Assembly: GCA_903876735.1 (NCBI GenBank)
Contig: CAIRAW010000005.1
Coordinates: forward strand, 1 to 64,000
Direction: 5' to 3'
Origin: an uncultured beta proteobacterium
GTDB taxonomy: Bacteria; Pseudomonadota; Gammaproteobacteria; Burkholderiales; Burkholderiaceae_C
Length of the DNA: 64,000 nucleotides
The position numbers were made by a program, and so were the translations under genes. Below the pieces are notes generated by a model. It searched no databases, had not been told where the DNA came from, and saw nothing but the letters and a program-made list of their open reading frames with translations. Below are positions 52,834-62,838 of the stretch, one piece after another (positions within the stretch are counted from its first letter, which is position 1; each line of letters begins with the position of its first letter).

Positions 52834-53313
52834 ATGAAACATTACTCCATACTCTTTGTCTGCAACGACAACCTGTGCCGCAGTCCGACGGCGGAAGTCG
52901 TGATGCGCCAAAAACTGACCGAGCAGGGCCTGCAGGACCGTGTGAAAGTCGAATCTGCTGGAACGCATGACTACAACGTGGAGGAGCAGGCTGATATCCG
53001 CTCGCAAAAGCATGCAACTCGCCGCGGTTACGATCTTTCAGGATTCCGTGCGCGCCTGCTTTTGGCTGAGGATTTTGAACGCTTTGATCTGATTCTCGCC
53101 ATGGACGCGAGCAATATGCAGGTGTTGCAGATGCGCTGTCCGCCCAGCCATAAATCCCGGCTCCAGTACTTCTCGGCCTATCTCGGCGCCCCAAGGCACC
53201 AGAGCGTCCCTGATCCCTTCTACGGTGATGAGCGGGATTTCGAACAGGTGCTTGACCAGATCGAAGAGGGCTGCGACGCTATCGTCAAAATCGCAAAGCA
53301 AGCGATCGCGTGA
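52834..53313 (+). CDS. low-molecular-weight protein tyrosine phosphatase
   Basis: The 159-aa protein has the P-loop FVCNDNLCRSPTAE; the CX5R signature is intact, though the second conserved Cys/Gly context reads CNDN where CxGN is usual. The general acid Asp is in VPDPFYGDERDFEQVL. Bacterial members act on tyrosine kinases of exopolysaccharide export or on arsenate, but neither partner is here. ATG 52819 would add five residues; neither start has a strong ribosome site. Confidence 0.87.
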   Translation: MKHYSILFVCNDNLCRSPTAEVVMRQKLTEQGLQDRVKVESAGTHDYNVEEQADIRSQKHATRRGYDLSGFRARLLLAEDFERFDLILAMDASNMQVLQMRCPPSHKSRLQYFSAYLGAPRHQSVPDPFYGDERDFEQVLDQIEEGCDAIVKIAKQAIA

Positions 53314-53361
53314 AATCAGAACCACGGTAATGTGATCGCTGCAGGGGCGTCGCTGACATTG

Positions 53362-55314
53362 TCAGATAGTCACCGCTTCAAGCTGACCCGATACCGTGAG
53401 CCACTGTTCTTCCAGAGCCTGTAACTCATCGTTGACGAGTTTGAGCCGCATGCCGAGTTCGGCAAAATCGGCCGGTGGCGGCGCTGCGCACAGGTGCGCT
53501 TCGAGTGCGCCACCTTCGCCTTGCAAGGTGGCCATGCGCGCCTCGATGTCTTCGAGCTGTCGCTTGAGCGTGCCGCGTGCGGCCGGTTTGGCCTTGACGG
53601 GTACGGCGGCTTGCGCCTGGGCTTTGCGCTCGGCCTTGGCGCTGGCGCTGCTGGCTTCCTTGATCGCTTCGCGCTGGCGCTTGGCTTCGTCGAGCAGGTA
53701 GCGCTGGTAGTCATCGAGGTCGCCGTCAAACGGTGCGACACCGCCGCGTGACACCATCCAGAATTCGTCGCAGACGGCGCGCAGCAGCGCACGGTCGTGG
53801 CTGACCAGCATCACCGTGCCTTCGAATTCGTTGAGCGCCATGGAAAGCGCCTCGCGTGTGGCCAGATCGAGGTGGTTGGTGGGCTCATCGAGCAGCAACA
53901 GGTTCGGGCGCTGCCAGACGATCATGCACAGCACCAGGCGCGCCTTCTCGCCGCCGCTCATGCTGCCAACGGCCTGCTTGACCATGTCGCCGCCGAAGTT
54001 GAAGGTGCCCAGAAAACTGCGCAGGTCCTGCTCGCGCGTGGCTTGGCCTGCTATCTTGCCGGCGGCTGTGAGTTCCTTCACCAGGCGGATCATGTGCTCC
54101 AGCGGCGTATCGGCAGGGCGCAGCACGTCGAGTTCCTGCTGCGCAAAGTAGCCTATGTTGAGACCTTTGCCTTCGGTCATCTCGCCGCCGATGGGTTGCA
54201 GGGCACGCGCCACGGTTTTGACCAGCGTTGACTTGCCCTGGCCGTTGGCGCCCAGAATACCGATGCGCTGGCCCGCCAGCACGGATCGGCTGACGTTGTT
54301 GACGATCACGGTCGGCGGCGTGCCCTCGGGCGCGTCTTCAGGCGCCGGGTAGCCAAAGCTCACTCCCTGCATCGACAGCATCGGGTTGGGCAGGTTGGCG
54401 GGTTCCTTGAACTCGAAAGTGAAGTCGGCATCGGCCAGCAGTGGCGCGATTTTCTCCATGCGGTCCAGGGCCTTGACGCGGCTTTGCGCCTGCTTGGCCT
54501 TGCTCGCCTTGGCCTTGAAGCGCGCAATGAATTTTTGCAGGTGGGCAATCTTGTCCTGCTGCTTGGCAAACGCGTTCTGCTGCAGTTCCATCTGCTCGGC
54601 GCGCATGTCCTCGAACTTGCTGTAGTTGCCGCCGTAGCGCACCAGCTTTGCGGCGTCGATGTGCAGTGTGACGTTGGTCACGGCGTCCAGAAACTCGCGG
54701 TCATGGCTGATGACGATCATCGTGCCTTCGTACTTCTTGAGCCAGGTTTCCAGCCACACCAGCGCGTCCAGATCCAGGTGATTGGTTGGTTCGTCAAGCA
54801 GTAGCAGGTCCGACGGGCACATCAGCGCGCGTGCCAGTTGCAGCCGCATGCGCCAGCCGCCGGAAAAACTGTTGACCGGGTTGGTCAGTTCGGTGGTCTT
54901 GAAGCCCAGGCCCAGGATCAGCGCCTGGGCGCGTGCCGGCGCGTCGTGCGAGCCGGCGTCGTGCAGCGCCATATAGGCGTGCGCCATGCGGTCGTAGTCT
55001 TCGGTGGCCTCGGCCGCCGTCACCTCTTGCTGCGCCGCCAGCAGCGCGGTGTCACCGTCGACCACAAAGTCGGTTGCGCTTTGCTCGGTCTCGGGCATGT
55101 CCTGCGCCACCTGGCCCATGCGCCACTGTGCGGGAATGCTGTATTCGCCAGCGTCCTCGTGCAGCGTGCCATTGAACAGTGCAAAGAGCGAAGACTTGCC
55201 AGCCCCGTTGCGCCCGACCAAGCCCACCTTTTCTCCCGGATTGAGGGTGACGGTGGCGCCGTCGAGAAGCACCTTGACGCCGCGGCGCAGGGTGACATTT
55301 TTAAGAGTAATCAA
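53362..55314 (-). CDS. ABC-F family ATP-binding protein (Uup/YheS type)
   Basis: The 650-aa soluble protein has two ABC cassettes: Walker A GLVGRNGAGKSSLFALFNG and GILGANGQGKSTLVKTVA, signatures NSFSGGWRMRLQLARAL and GSMSGGEKARLVLCM, and two LLLDEPTNHLD Walker B blocks. The linker between them contains a charged arm (FARFKAKASKAKQAQSRVKAL), and the C-terminus has a coiled-coil stretch. ABC-F proteins act at the ribosome E site or in DNA-associated roles; there is no membrane part. It is probably YheS-like. Confidence 0.93.
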   Translation of the reverse strand: MITLKNVTLRRGVKVLLDGATVTLNPGEKVGLVGRNGAGKSSLFALFNGTLHEDAGEYSIPAQWRMGQVAQDMPETEQSATDFVVDGDTALLAAQQEVTAAEATEDYDRMAHAYMALHDAGSHDAPARAQALILGLGFKTTELTNPVNSFSGGWRMRLQLARALMCPSDLLLLDEPTNHLDLDALVWLETWLKKYEGTMIVISHDREFLDAVTNVTLHIDAAKLVRYGGNYSKFEDMRAEQMELQQNAFAKQQDKIAHLQKFIARFKAKASKAKQAQSRVKALDRMEKIAPLLADADFTFEFKEPANLPNPMLSMQGVSFGYPAPEDAPEGTPPTVIVNNVSRSVLAGQRIGILGANGQGKSTLVKTVARALQPIGGEMTEGKGLNIGYFAQQELDVLRPADTPLEHMIRLVKELTAAGKIAGQATREQDLRSFLGTFNFGGDMVKQAVGSMSGGEKARLVLCMIVWQRPNLLLLDEPTNHLDLATREALSMALNEFEGTVMLVSHDRALLRAVCDEFWMVSRGGVAPFDGDLDDYQRYLLDEAKRQREAIKEASSASAKAERKAQAQAAVPVKAKPAARGTLKRQLEDIEARMATLQGEGGALEAHLCAAPPPADFAELGMRLKLVNDELQALEEQWLTVSGQLEAVTI

Positions 55315-55369
55315 GGGAGTCGATCAGGTTGGATAGTGAATTGGTTTCGGGGCGCGATGACAAATGATG

Positions 55370-55443
55370 TTGTCATCCCGGACTTGATCCGGCATCCAGT
55401 GGCACATGCAGCATGGATTGCGGGTCGGGGCCCGCGATGACAC
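55370..55443. repeat. bipartite palindromic repeat, copy 2
   Basis: This copy begins ttgtcatcccggacttgatc and ends gggtcggggcccgcgatgac. It is a same-orientation relative of the element at 34884-34959 and shares its two inner stems and TGTCAT/ATGACA ends. It sits between the ABC-F and prmB genes, both on the minus strand. Confidence 0.75.
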
Positions 55444-55478
55444 ATTAAGAGAGCAATGACGCGTTCCGGTTTCATGAT

Positions 55479-56354
55479 TTATGCCAGCAGCGCCTCGCGC
55501 GTCAGCAGCAGCACCTGGTCGTCGCCGGCGCTGGTTTCCAGCCAGACCGCTTCGATCTGGGGGAAGGCTGCTTCAAAATGCTCGCGTTCATTGCCGATCT
55601 CAAGCACCAGCACGGCCTGTTCCGCCATGTGCCGCGGCGCGTCGCGCAGCAAGGCGCGGATGAAGTCCATGCCGTCGCTGCCACCGGAGAGCGCCAGCGC
55701 GGGTTCGGCCCGGTATTCGAGGGGCAGGGCGGCCATGCTTAGCGCATTGACGTAGGGCGGATTGCACAGGATCAGGTCGTAGGGGCCGCGCACGCTGGCC
55801 AGACCGTCGGACTCGAACAGGTGGATGCGCTGTTGCAGGCCATGTTTGTCAACGTTGATGCGGGCCACGGCCAGGGCGTCAGCCGAGATGTCACAGGCGT
55901 CGACGCGCACATCGGGATAGGCCAGTGCCGCCAGCACGGCCAGACTGCCGTTGCCGGTGCACAGATCGAGCACTTCCTGCGTGGCCGTGCTGAGCCAGGA
56001 ATCGATGGCGCCATCCGCCAGCAGTTCGGCAATCAGCGAACGCGGCACGATCGCGCGTTCGTCAACGTAAAAGGCAACGCCTTGCAACCAGGCTTCGCGC
56101 GTCAGATAGGCTGCCGGCTTGCGCGTCCTGATTCTTTCAGCGAACAGGGCCGCTATTTGCGTCTGCTGCGTTGCTGTCGGATGCTGGCTGGCAACGGAGT
56201 CCGGACCGTCGAGCACGCTGTCAAGTGGCAAACCAAGCTGCCACAGCACCAGCCACGCGGCCTCGTCGAAGGCGTTGTGTGTGCCATGGCCAAAGACCAC
56301 GCCGGCTTGGGTGAGCTGACGCTCGCCCGTTTCAATCAGTTCCAGAACTGTCAT
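55479..56354 (-). CDS. prmB: ribosomal protein L3 glutamine N5-methyltransferase
   Basis: The 291-aa SAM-dependent methyltransferase has [20 protein letters not shown] (SAM site) and the NPPY motif [12 protein letters not shown], which binds the target Gln side chain. The N-terminal [15 protein letters not shown] block is that of PrmB rather than PrmC. It overlaps the dapE stop by four bases (ATGA). Confidence 0.93.
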   Translation of the reverse strand: MTVLELIETGERQLTQAGVVFGHGTHNAFDEAAWLVLWQLGLPLDSVLDGPDSVASQHPTATQQTQIAALFAERIRTRKPAAYLTREAWLQGVAFYVDERAIVPRSLIAELLADGAIDSWLSTATQEVLDLCTGNGSLAVLAALAYPDVRVDACDISADALAVARINVDKHGLQQRIHLFESDGLASVRGPYDLILCNPPYVNALSMAALPLEYRAEPALALSGGSDGMDFIRALLRDAPRHMAEQAVLVLEIGNEREHFEAAFPQIEAVWLETSAGDDQVLLLTREALLA

Positions 56355-57532
56355 GCGCCAGCTTGCCGGTTGAGGTTTTCCAGGACCGCACGGTAGATGG
56401 CCTTGAGCGGCTCGATGTCGGCCAGGTTCACGTATTCATCGATCTTGTGGATGCTGGCGTTGGGGGGCCCCAGTTCGATCACTTGCGGGCAAATCCGGGA
56501 GATGAAGCGCCCATCACTGGTGCCGCCGGTGGTGGAGAGTTCGGTCTCCAGGCCGGTCTCGGCGCGGATGGCATCGGCGACGGCCTGCACCAGGGTGCCC
56601 GGCTTTGTGAGAAAAGGTTGCCCACCCAGTGTCCAGGCCAGGTCAAAGTCGAGTCCGTGGCGTTCCAGCACGGCCTGCAGACGCGCCTGCAGCGACTCGG
56701 GTGTTGATTCGGTGCAGAAGCGGAAGTTGAAGTCCAGCACCACGCTGCCGGGAATGATGTTGCTGGCGCCGGTGCCGCCGTGCACATTGCTGACCTGCCA
56801 GGAGGTCGGCGGAAAAAAAGCGTTGCCCTGGTCCCATTCGATGCCGACCAGTTCCGTCAGCGCTGGCGCGAGCAGATGGATCGGGTTTTTCGCCAACTGG
56901 GGATAGGCGATGTGACCCTGAATGCCTTTGACCGTCAAACGCCCGCTAAGCGTTCCGCGGCGCCCGTTCTTGATCATGTCGCCGCTGCGCTTGAGCGCCG
57001 TGGGCTCGCCGACGATGCAGTAATCAAGCGTTTCGCCGCGCTGCGCCAGTGCCTGGCAGACCACGACCGTGCCGTCGTTGGCCGGACCTTCCTCGTCGCT
57101 GGTCAGCAGCAGGCCGATAGCGAGCGCCGGCGCGGGTGTCGCGGCCAGAAACTCTTCGAGCGCGACGATGAAGGCGGCGATCGATGTCTTCATGTCGCTG
57201 GCGCCGCGACCAAACAGTTTGCCGTCGCGCAGCGTCGGCGTGAAGGGGTCGCTTTGCCACTGCTCCAGCGGGCCGGTCGGCACGACGTCGGTATGACCGG
57301 CAAAGACCAGCAGCTTGGCAGTGACCTCGGCCATATCGCTCTGACGCGCGGGCCGCTTGGCCCACAGATTGGTGACACGAAAATCCGCTGGTCCGCTGAC
57401 AATGGCTTCGCAGACAAAACCGAGCGGCTGCAGACGTTCGATGATGAGCGCCTGGCACAGCGCGTCGTCGGGTGTCAGGGAAGGGCGGGCAATCAGCTGT
57501 TGCGCCAGGTCCAGGGTGCGGCTTATGGGCAT
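56351..57532 (-). CDS. dapE: succinyl-diaminopimelate desuccinylase
   Basis: The 393-aa metallopeptidase-fold enzyme yields LL-diaminopimelate for lysine and cell-wall synthesis. Metal-site motifs are [28 protein letters not shown] and [14 protein letters not shown], and the C-terminal His is in [17 protein letters not shown] 57532 is chosen; an upstream frame extension overlaps pilU. It begins 7 bp after the pilU stop. Confidence 0.97.
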   Translation of the reverse strand: MPISRTLDLAQQLIARPSLTPDDALCQALIIERLQPLGFVCEAIVSGPADFRVTNLWAKRPARQSDMAEVTAKLLVFAGHTDVVPTGPLEQWQSDPFTPTLRDGKLFGRGASDMKTSIAAFIVALEEFLAATPAPALAIGLLLTSDEEGPANDGTVVVCQALAQRGETLDYCIVGEPTALKRSGDMIKNGRRGTLSGRLTVKGIQGHIAYPQLAKNPIHLLAPALTELVGIEWDQGNAFFPPTSWQVSNVHGGTGASNIIPGSVVLDFNFRFCTESTPESLQARLQAVLERHGLDFDLAWTLGGQPFLTKPGTLVQAVADAIRAETGLETELSTTGGTSDGRFISRICPQVIELGPPNASIHKIDEYVNLADIEPLKAIYRAVLENLNRQAGA

Positions 57533-57539
57533 GTCTTGG

Positions 57540-58703
57540 TCAATGGTTGACGTCGAGTGTGATTTCGGTGAAGGAGGGCTGGTCATCCGGATCCTCGGTT
57601 GGCTCAGCCGGTTTGGCTTTGGCAGCGAAGTTGTTTTGCAGGCGCCACAACAGGTTGGTGGGCGAGTCGGCGTTGCTCAGGCCTTCCTGACGCTCGATCG
57701 TGCCTTCGGTAATCAGGCGCGCGATGTCCTGCTCGAAAATCTGGCTGCCTTCGGCCATGGACTTTTCCATGGCTTCTTTCAGGCTGGAGAAATCGCCTCT
57801 TTCGATCAGTTCCGAAATCAGCTTGGTATTGAGCAAAACCTCGACCGCAGGCGTACGCAAGCCGCTCTTGGTGCGCAGCAGACGCTGCGAGACGATGGCG
57901 CGCAGTCCCGAGGCCAGGTCGCCGAGCATGGTCGAGCGCACTTCCACCGGGTAGAAGCTCAGGATGCGGTTCAGGGCCTGGTAGCTGTTGTTGGCATGCA
58001 TGGTGGCCAGACACAGGTGGCCTGACTGCGCGTAGGCCAGTGCTGCCGACATGGTTTCACGGTCGCGGATTTCACCGATCTGGATCACGTCGGGTGCTTG
58101 GCGCAAGGCGTTTTTGAGGGCAATCTGGGCGGACTGGGTGTCGGTTCCGACTTCGCGTTGATTGACGACCGAGCGCTTGTTCTTGAACAGGAATTCGATT
58201 GGCTCCTCGATCGTCAGGATATGGCCCGACACGCTTTCGTTGCGGTGGTTGAGCATGGATGCCAGCGTCGTGCTCTTGCCGGTCCCCGTGGCACCGACCA
58301 TCAGCAGCAGGCCACGTTTCTCCATCACCAGTTCACCCAGGATGGGGGGCACGGCCAGGGACGCCAAAGTGGGAATTTCGACTTGAATGTAGCGGATCAC
58401 GGCTGCCAGTGAGCCGCGCTGACGCATCGCGCTGATGCGAAAACGGCCCACGCCGGCCAGGCCAAACGCCATATTGAGTTCGCTCGTTGTCTCCAGTTCG
58501 CGGATCCGATCGGCGGGCAGGATTTCGGCGAGCAGTTGGCGCGGCCCGTCGTTGGGCAGGACCTGGCTGTTGATCGGCACGCATACGCCGTTGATCCGGA
58601 TCAGAACCGGTGAGTGCCCTGACAGGTAGACGTCGGACGCTTTCTTTTCGCTCATCAAGCGAAGAATGCGTTCCATCGTGCCCGAGTTTTCGACGTCTGC
58701 CAT
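57540..58703 (-). CDS. pilU: PilT/PilU-type twitching motility ATPase
   Basis: The 387-aa ATPase has Walker [17 protein letters not shown], the Asp box [13 protein letters not shown], Walker [10 protein letters not shown] and the His box [10 protein letters not shown]. It lacks the PilT C-terminal AIRNLIRE-type motif and instead has an extended acidic tail, as PilU does. It retracts type IV pili together with PilT. pilT is not in the window; pilU sits between dapD and dapE. GGGG precedes the ATG. Confidence 0.93.
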   Translation of the reverse strand: MADVENSGTMERILRLMSEKKASDVYLSGHSPVLIRINGVCVPINSQVLPNDGPRQLLAEILPADRIRELETTSELNMAFGLAGVGRFRISAMRQRGSLAAVIRYIQVEIPTLASLAVPPILGELVMEKRGLLLMVGATGTGKSTTLASMLNHRNESVSGHILTIEEPIEFLFKNKRSVVNQREVGTDTQSAQIALKNALRQAPDVIQIGEIRDRETMSAALAYAQSGHLCLATMHANNSYQALNRILSFYPVEVRSTMLGDLASGLRAIVSQRLLRTKSGLRTPAVEVLLNTKLISELIERGDFSSLKEAMEKSMAEGSQIFEQDIARLITEGTIERQEGLSNADSPTNLLWRLQNNFAAKAKPAEPTEDPDDQPSFTEITLDVNH

Positions 58704-58723
58704 GATTGCCCCTCTTCTCGTGT

Positions 58724-59548
58724 TCAGTCGCGCAGCAAGTCGTTCAGGCTGGTCTTGGCCCGAGTCTGGGCGTCGACGCGCTTGACAATGATTGCTGCGT
58801 AAAGGCTGTACTTGCCGTCGTTCTTGGGCAAAGTGCCGCTGATGACCACAGATCCGCTCGGGATGCGGCCGTAGCTGACGCTGTCGGTTGCCCGGTCGTA
58901 GATCGGCGTGCTCTGGCCGAGGTAGACACCCATCGAGATAACGGAGTTTTCTTCCACGATCACGCCTTCGACCACTTCCGAGCGCGCGCCGATGAAGCAG
59001 TTGTCCTCGATGATGGTGGGGCCGGCCTGCATCGGTTCCAGTACGCCGCCGATGCCGACACCGCCGCTCAGGTGGACGTTCTTGCCGATCTGCGCGCAAG
59101 ACCCCACGGTGGCCCAGGTATCGACCATGGTGCCTTCGTCGACATAGGCGCCGATGTTGACGTAGGACGGCATCAGGACCACGCCCTTGCCAATGAAGCT
59201 GCCGCGGCGTGCGACGGCTGGCGGCACGACGCGTACGCCTGTGGCGCGCATCGCCGCGTCATCCATGCCGGCAAACTTGGTCGGCACCTTGTCGTAAAAG
59301 CCGAGGTCGCCGGCGCTCATGATGGCGTTGTCCTTCAGGCGAAAGCTCAGCAGCACAGCCTTTTTGATCCATTGGTGCGTGGCCCAGCGGCCCACGGCCT
59401 CGCGCGTGGCGACGCGCAACTGGCCAGAGTTGAGTTGGGCGATCACGTGTTCGACGGCATCGCTGACTGCCTTGGGTGCAGACCTGACGGAAATATTGGC
59501 GCGGTCTTCCCAGGCGGCGTCGATGATGGTTTGTAGTTGTTGGGTCAT
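58724..59548 (-). CDS. dapD: tetrahydrodipicolinate N-succinyltransferase
   Basis: The 274-aa enzyme has the DapD start [20 protein letters not shown] and left-handed beta-helix hexapeptide repeats ([41 protein letters not shown]). It succinylates tetrahydrodipicolinate for the DAP route. It lies 53 bp after dapC and 20 bp before pilU. Confidence 0.97.
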   Translation of the reverse strand: MTQQLQTIIDAAWEDRANISVRSAPKAVSDAVEHVIAQLNSGQLRVATREAVGRWATHQWIKKAVLLSFRLKDNAIMSAGDLGFYDKVPTKFAGMDDAAMRATGVRVVPPAVARRGSFIGKGVVLMPSYVNIGAYVDEGTMVDTWATVGSCAQIGKNVHLSGGVGIGGVLEPMQAGPTIIEDNCFIGARSEVVEGVIVEENSVISMGVYLGQSTPIYDRATDSVSYGRIPSGSVVISGTLPKNDGKYSLYAAIIVKRVDAQTRAKTSLNDLLRD

Positions 59549-59601
59549 GGGTTTCTTTCTCATCGTTTGCGGGCAGCGCGAAAGCGCGGACCCGCATGGG
59601 T

Positions 59602-60822
59602 TCATGTTCCGGATTTGACAAATTGGACAATGCGTTGCGCCGCTTCGACGCACTCGGCGGTTTCAGCTACCAGGGCCATGCGGATCCGCTGCGCGCCCGG
59701 GTTGATGCCTTGCCCATCACGGGCCAGGAAGGTACCCGGTAAAACGGTCACATTGTAAAGAGCGAACAATTCTCGTGCGAATACGGTGTCATTGCCCTTG
59801 ACCCTTGCCCACAGATAAAAGCCGGCATCGGGCAGGGCGACTTCCAGCACACTGGCAATCAGCGGCGTGACCTGGGCAAATTTATCGCGGTACAGGGCGC
59901 GGTTCTCGATGACGTGCTGCTCGTCGCCCCAGGCCGCGATGCTGGCCGCTTGCACCACCGGGCTCATGGCACTGCCGTGGTAGGTGCGGTAGAGCAGGAA
60001 CTGCTTGATGAGGGCGGCGTCCCCGGCACAGAAGCCGCTGCGCATGCCAGGAACATTGCTGCGCTTGGACAGACTGGTCAGCGACACCAGATTGCGGAAG
60101 TCGCTGCGGCCCAGGCGCGCCGCGGCTTCCATGCCACCCAGCGGCGGCTCCTCGCGGAAGTAGATCTCGCTGTAGCACTCGTCGGAGGCGATGACAAAGC
60201 CGTAGCGGTCGCTCAGGGCAAACAACTTTTCCCACTCGGCCAGTGGCATCACGGCGCCGGTCGGGTTGCCAGGCGAGCAGGTGATCAGCAACTGGGTGCG
60301 TGCCCAGACCGACTCAGGCACGGAGTCCCAGTCCTGGGCAAAATTGCGCGCGGCATCGGTCGGCACGAAGTAGGGCTGCGCGCCCGCCAGCAGGGCTGCG
60401 CCTTCGTAGATCTGGTAGAACGGATTGGGGCAGACCACCACGGGCGCCAGTGCTGCGTCGCGGCCCGCGGGCCCGGAGTCAATGAGGGTTTGCGTCAGTG
60501 CAAACAGGGCCTCGCGCGAGCCATTCACCGGCAGCACCTGGGTGGCGGGATTGACGTCCAGCCCGTAGCGTAGCTTGAGCCAGTCAGTGAAGGCCTGGCG
60601 CAGTTGTGGCTCACCGGCGGTTGCCGGGTAGGACGCCAGGCCGCTTGGGTTGGCCATGACGGATTCCATCATGGCCGAACGGATGAAGGCGGGTGTGGCG
60701 TGCTTGGGTTCACCCATGCCCAGGCTGATGGCGCGCAGGGCCGGATTCGGGGTGACGTCGGCAAAAAGTTGGCGCAGTCGCTCAAAGGGATAAGGCTGGA
60801 GCCGGGATAGCAGTGGATTCAT
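59602..60822 (-). CDS. dapC: succinyldiaminopimelate transaminase
   Basis: The 406-aa fold-type I aminotransferase begins [20 protein letters not shown], the DapC hallmark. It carries the PLP lysine in [17 protein letters not shown] and the [13 protein letters not shown] block. It forms N-succinyl-LL-DAP and, with dapD and dapE behind it, completes the succinyl branch. It is probably the first gene of this operon. Confidence 0.95.
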   Translation of the reverse strand: MNPLLSRLQPYPFERLRQLFADVTPNPALRAISLGMGEPKHATPAFIRSAMMESVMANPSGLASYPATAGEPQLRQAFTDWLKLRYGLDVNPATQVLPVNGSREALFALTQTLIDSGPAGRDAALAPVVVCPNPFYQIYEGAALLAGAQPYFVPTDAARNFAQDWDSVPESVWARTQLLITCSPGNPTGAVMPLAEWEKLFALSDRYGFVIASDECYSEIYFREEPPLGGMEAAARLGRSDFRNLVSLTSLSKRSNVPGMRSGFCAGDAALIKQFLLYRTYHGSAMSPVVQAASIAAWGDEQHVIENRALYRDKFAQVTPLIASVLEVALPDAGFYLWARVKGNDTVFARELFALYNVTVLPGTFLARDGQGINPGAQRIRMALVAETAECVEAAQRIVQFVKSGT

Positions 60823-60890
60823 GGCCTGCGATTATCCCGCGAGAGCGCCCGCCCGCGCTTGCGCCGCCAGGGTCTGGCGTGCAAAAGCGC

Positions 60891-61076
60891 CTATTTCTTC
60901 TGTCTTTTGCGCGCAGCCGGTGACTTCCTGGCCGGTCTGGCAGACTTTGTTGGCTTGACGGCGACCGGCGCCGGGCCGGCCTTGGGGGCGTCCCCCAGCG
61001 CGGATTTGAGCGGACAGACCTTGAAGGCCGGACACTTCTGACAGCCGACGGCAATAGCAATGGGGCAGATTTTCAT
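60891..61076 (-). CDS. small Cys-rich basic protein next to fumarase
   Basis: The 61-aa protein starts MKICPIAIAVGCQKCPAFKV, so four Cys (CPxxxxxxxCxxCPxxxxCP) crowd the first 22 residues, followed by a Lys/Ala/Pro-rich basic tail. AGGA lies before the ATG, 12 bp after the fumarase stop. The Cys pattern could bind zinc or an iron-sulfur cluster. I recognise it as a recurring but uncharacterised small neighbour of class I fumarase in betaproteobacteria; no function is known to me. Confidence 0.72.
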   Translation of the reverse strand: MKICPIAIAVGCQKCPAFKVCPLKSALGDAPKAGPAPVAVKPTKSARPARKSPAARKRQKK

Positions 61077-61087
61077 GGAGTTCCTGA

Positions 61088-62638
61088 TCAGGCGCCGGTG
61101 ACGCCGATGCCCTTGAATTCGCCAGTGGCGATGCGCTTTTGCCACTCGGCCGGGCCGGTGATGTGGGCGCTGGTGCCGCCGGCATCCACCGCCACCGTGA
61201 CGGGCATGTCGACGACGTCGAATTCATAGATGGCTTCCATGCCGAGGTCGGCAAAGCCCACCACCTGGGCGGTCTTGATGGCTTTGGAGACCAGGTAGGC
61301 TGCCCCTCCGACCGCCATAAGGTAAGCGCTCTTGTGCTTCTTGATGGCTTCGATCGCGACCGGGCCACGCTCGGCCTTGCCGATCATGGAGATCAAGCCC
61401 GTCTTGGCCAGCATCATTTCGGTGAAGCCGTCCATGCGGGTGGCGGTGGTCGGGCCGGCGGGGCCGACGGCTTCGTCCTTGATCGGGTCAACCGGGCCGA
61501 CGTAGTAGATCACGCGGTTGGTGAAGTCGACCGGCAGCTTTTCGCCCTTGGCCAGCATGTCCTGGATGCGCTTGTGCGCGGCGTCGCGCCCGGTGAGCAT
61601 CTTGCCGTTGAGCAGCAGGGTGTCGCCCGGCTTCCAACTGGCCACTTCTTCCTTGGTCAGCTTGTTGAGGTCAACCTTTTTGCTCTTGACGTAGTCGGGT
61701 GTCCATTGCACGTCGGGCCAGAGGTCGAGCGATGGCGGCGTCAGGTAGACCGGGCCACTGCCGTCCATCACGAAATGGGCATGGCGCGTGGCGGCGCAGT
61801 TCGGAATCATGGCGACCGGCTTGCCGGCGGCGTGCGTCGGGTACATCTTGATCTTGATGTCGAGCACCGTGGTCAGACCACCCAGACCTTGCGCGCCAAT
61901 GCCCAGCGCGTTGACTTTCTCCAGCAGTTCCAGGCGCATGGCTTCGGTCTTGCTCAGGGTCTGGCCCGCAGCGGCCTTGGCCTGCAGTTCGTGCATGTCG
62001 AGGTCTTCCATCAGGCTTTGCTTGGCCATCAGCACGGCTTTTTCAGCCGTGCCGCCAATGCCGATGCCCAGCATGCCGGGGGGGCACCAGCCCGCACCCA
62101 TCGTCGGCACCGTCTTCAGAACCCAGTCAACCACGCTGTCACCCGGGTTGAGCATGACCATCTTGCTCTTGTTCTCACTGCCGCCGCCCTTGGCAGCCAC
62201 CGTGACTTCAACCGTGTTGCCGGGCACGATTTCCGTGTAGATCACGGCCGGGGTGTTGTCCTTGGTGTTCTTGCGGTCGAACTGCGGATCGGCCACGACG
62301 CTGGCGCGCAGCGTGTTGTCCGGGTGGTTGTAGGCGCGGCGCACGCCTTCGTTGATGGCGTCGTCCAGACTGCCGGTGAACTCGCCCCAGCGCACGTCCA
62401 TGCCGACCTTGAGGAACACGTTCACGATGCCGGTGTCCTGGCAGATCGGGCGGTGGCCGGTGGCGCTCATCTTGCTGTTGGTCAGGATCTGCGCAATGGC
62501 GTCCTTGGCCGCAGCGCTTTGCTCACGCTCGTAGGCGCGTGCCAGATGGGCGATGTAGTCGGCCGGGTGGTAGTAGCTGATGTATTGGAGTGCGGCGGCA
62601 ATGGACTCGATCAAGTCAGCCTGGCGGATGGTAGTCAT
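61088..62638 (-). CDS. class I fumarate hydratase
   Basis: The 516-aa iron-sulfur enzyme interconverts fumarate and malate. Typical blocks are GHRPICQDTGIVNVFLKVGMD, GAGWCPPGMLGIGIGGT and IPNCAATRHAHFVMDG, whose Cys residues ligate the 4Fe-4S cluster, and the later GPAGPTTATRMDGFTEMML. ATG 62638 is the family start; the longer open frame upstream crosses a hairpin. It is oxygen-sensitive in relatives. The divergent acs starts 200 bp away. Confidence 0.94.
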   Translation of the reverse strand: MTTIRQADLIESIAAALQYISYYHPADYIAHLARAYEREQSAAAKDAIAQILTNSKMSATGHRPICQDTGIVNVFLKVGMDVRWGEFTGSLDDAINEGVRRAYNHPDNTLRASVVADPQFDRKNTKDNTPAVIYTEIVPGNTVEVTVAAKGGGSENKSKMVMLNPGDSVVDWVLKTVPTMGAGWCPPGMLGIGIGGTAEKAVLMAKQSLMEDLDMHELQAKAAAGQTLSKTEAMRLELLEKVNALGIGAQGLGGLTTVLDIKIKMYPTHAAGKPVAMIPNCAATRHAHFVMDGSGPVYLTPPSLDLWPDVQWTPDYVKSKKVDLNKLTKEEVASWKPGDTLLLNGKMLTGRDAAHKRIQDMLAKGEKLPVDFTNRVIYYVGPVDPIKDEAVGPAGPTTATRMDGFTEMMLAKTGLISMIGKAERGPVAIEAIKKHKSAYLMAVGGAAYLVSKAIKTAQVVGFADLGMEAIYEFDVVDMPVTVAVDAGGTSAHITGPAEWQKRIATGEFKGIGVTGA

Positions 62639-62667
62639 GATGATGTAAAACCTCAGTTTTCGTGGCA

Positions 62668-62708
62668 GGGAATGGTTTTTTGGCAGCGTTTGCCAGTTTA
62701 ACCATTCC
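62668..62708. promoter_or_regulatory. strong two-stage hairpin between fumarase and acs
   Basis: A perfect 10-bp stem GGGAATGGTT/AACCATTCCC encloses a second 5-bp stem (TGGCA/TGCCA). It sits 30 bp before the fumarase start on the minus strand and 130 bp before acs. It could be an RNA structure in the fumarase leader or an operator; there is no T-run that would make it a terminator for either gene. Confidence 0.45.
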
Positions 62709-62838
62709 CGTTCGTGCAACAGGTGAAATCCGGATCGGTGCAGAATGAATCTGCAGTAAGTTTGATGCCAGTCAGTGGCCTGTAAGTGCAAGCCACGACA
62801 GTCGCGCACAACTTTTATTAACTAGAGGAGCCCCGAAT

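Noticed and set aside
61139-62701. Long plus-strand open frame opposite fumarase
   Set aside because: Antisense to a complete class I fumarase; His/Gly/Val-rich without any domain.
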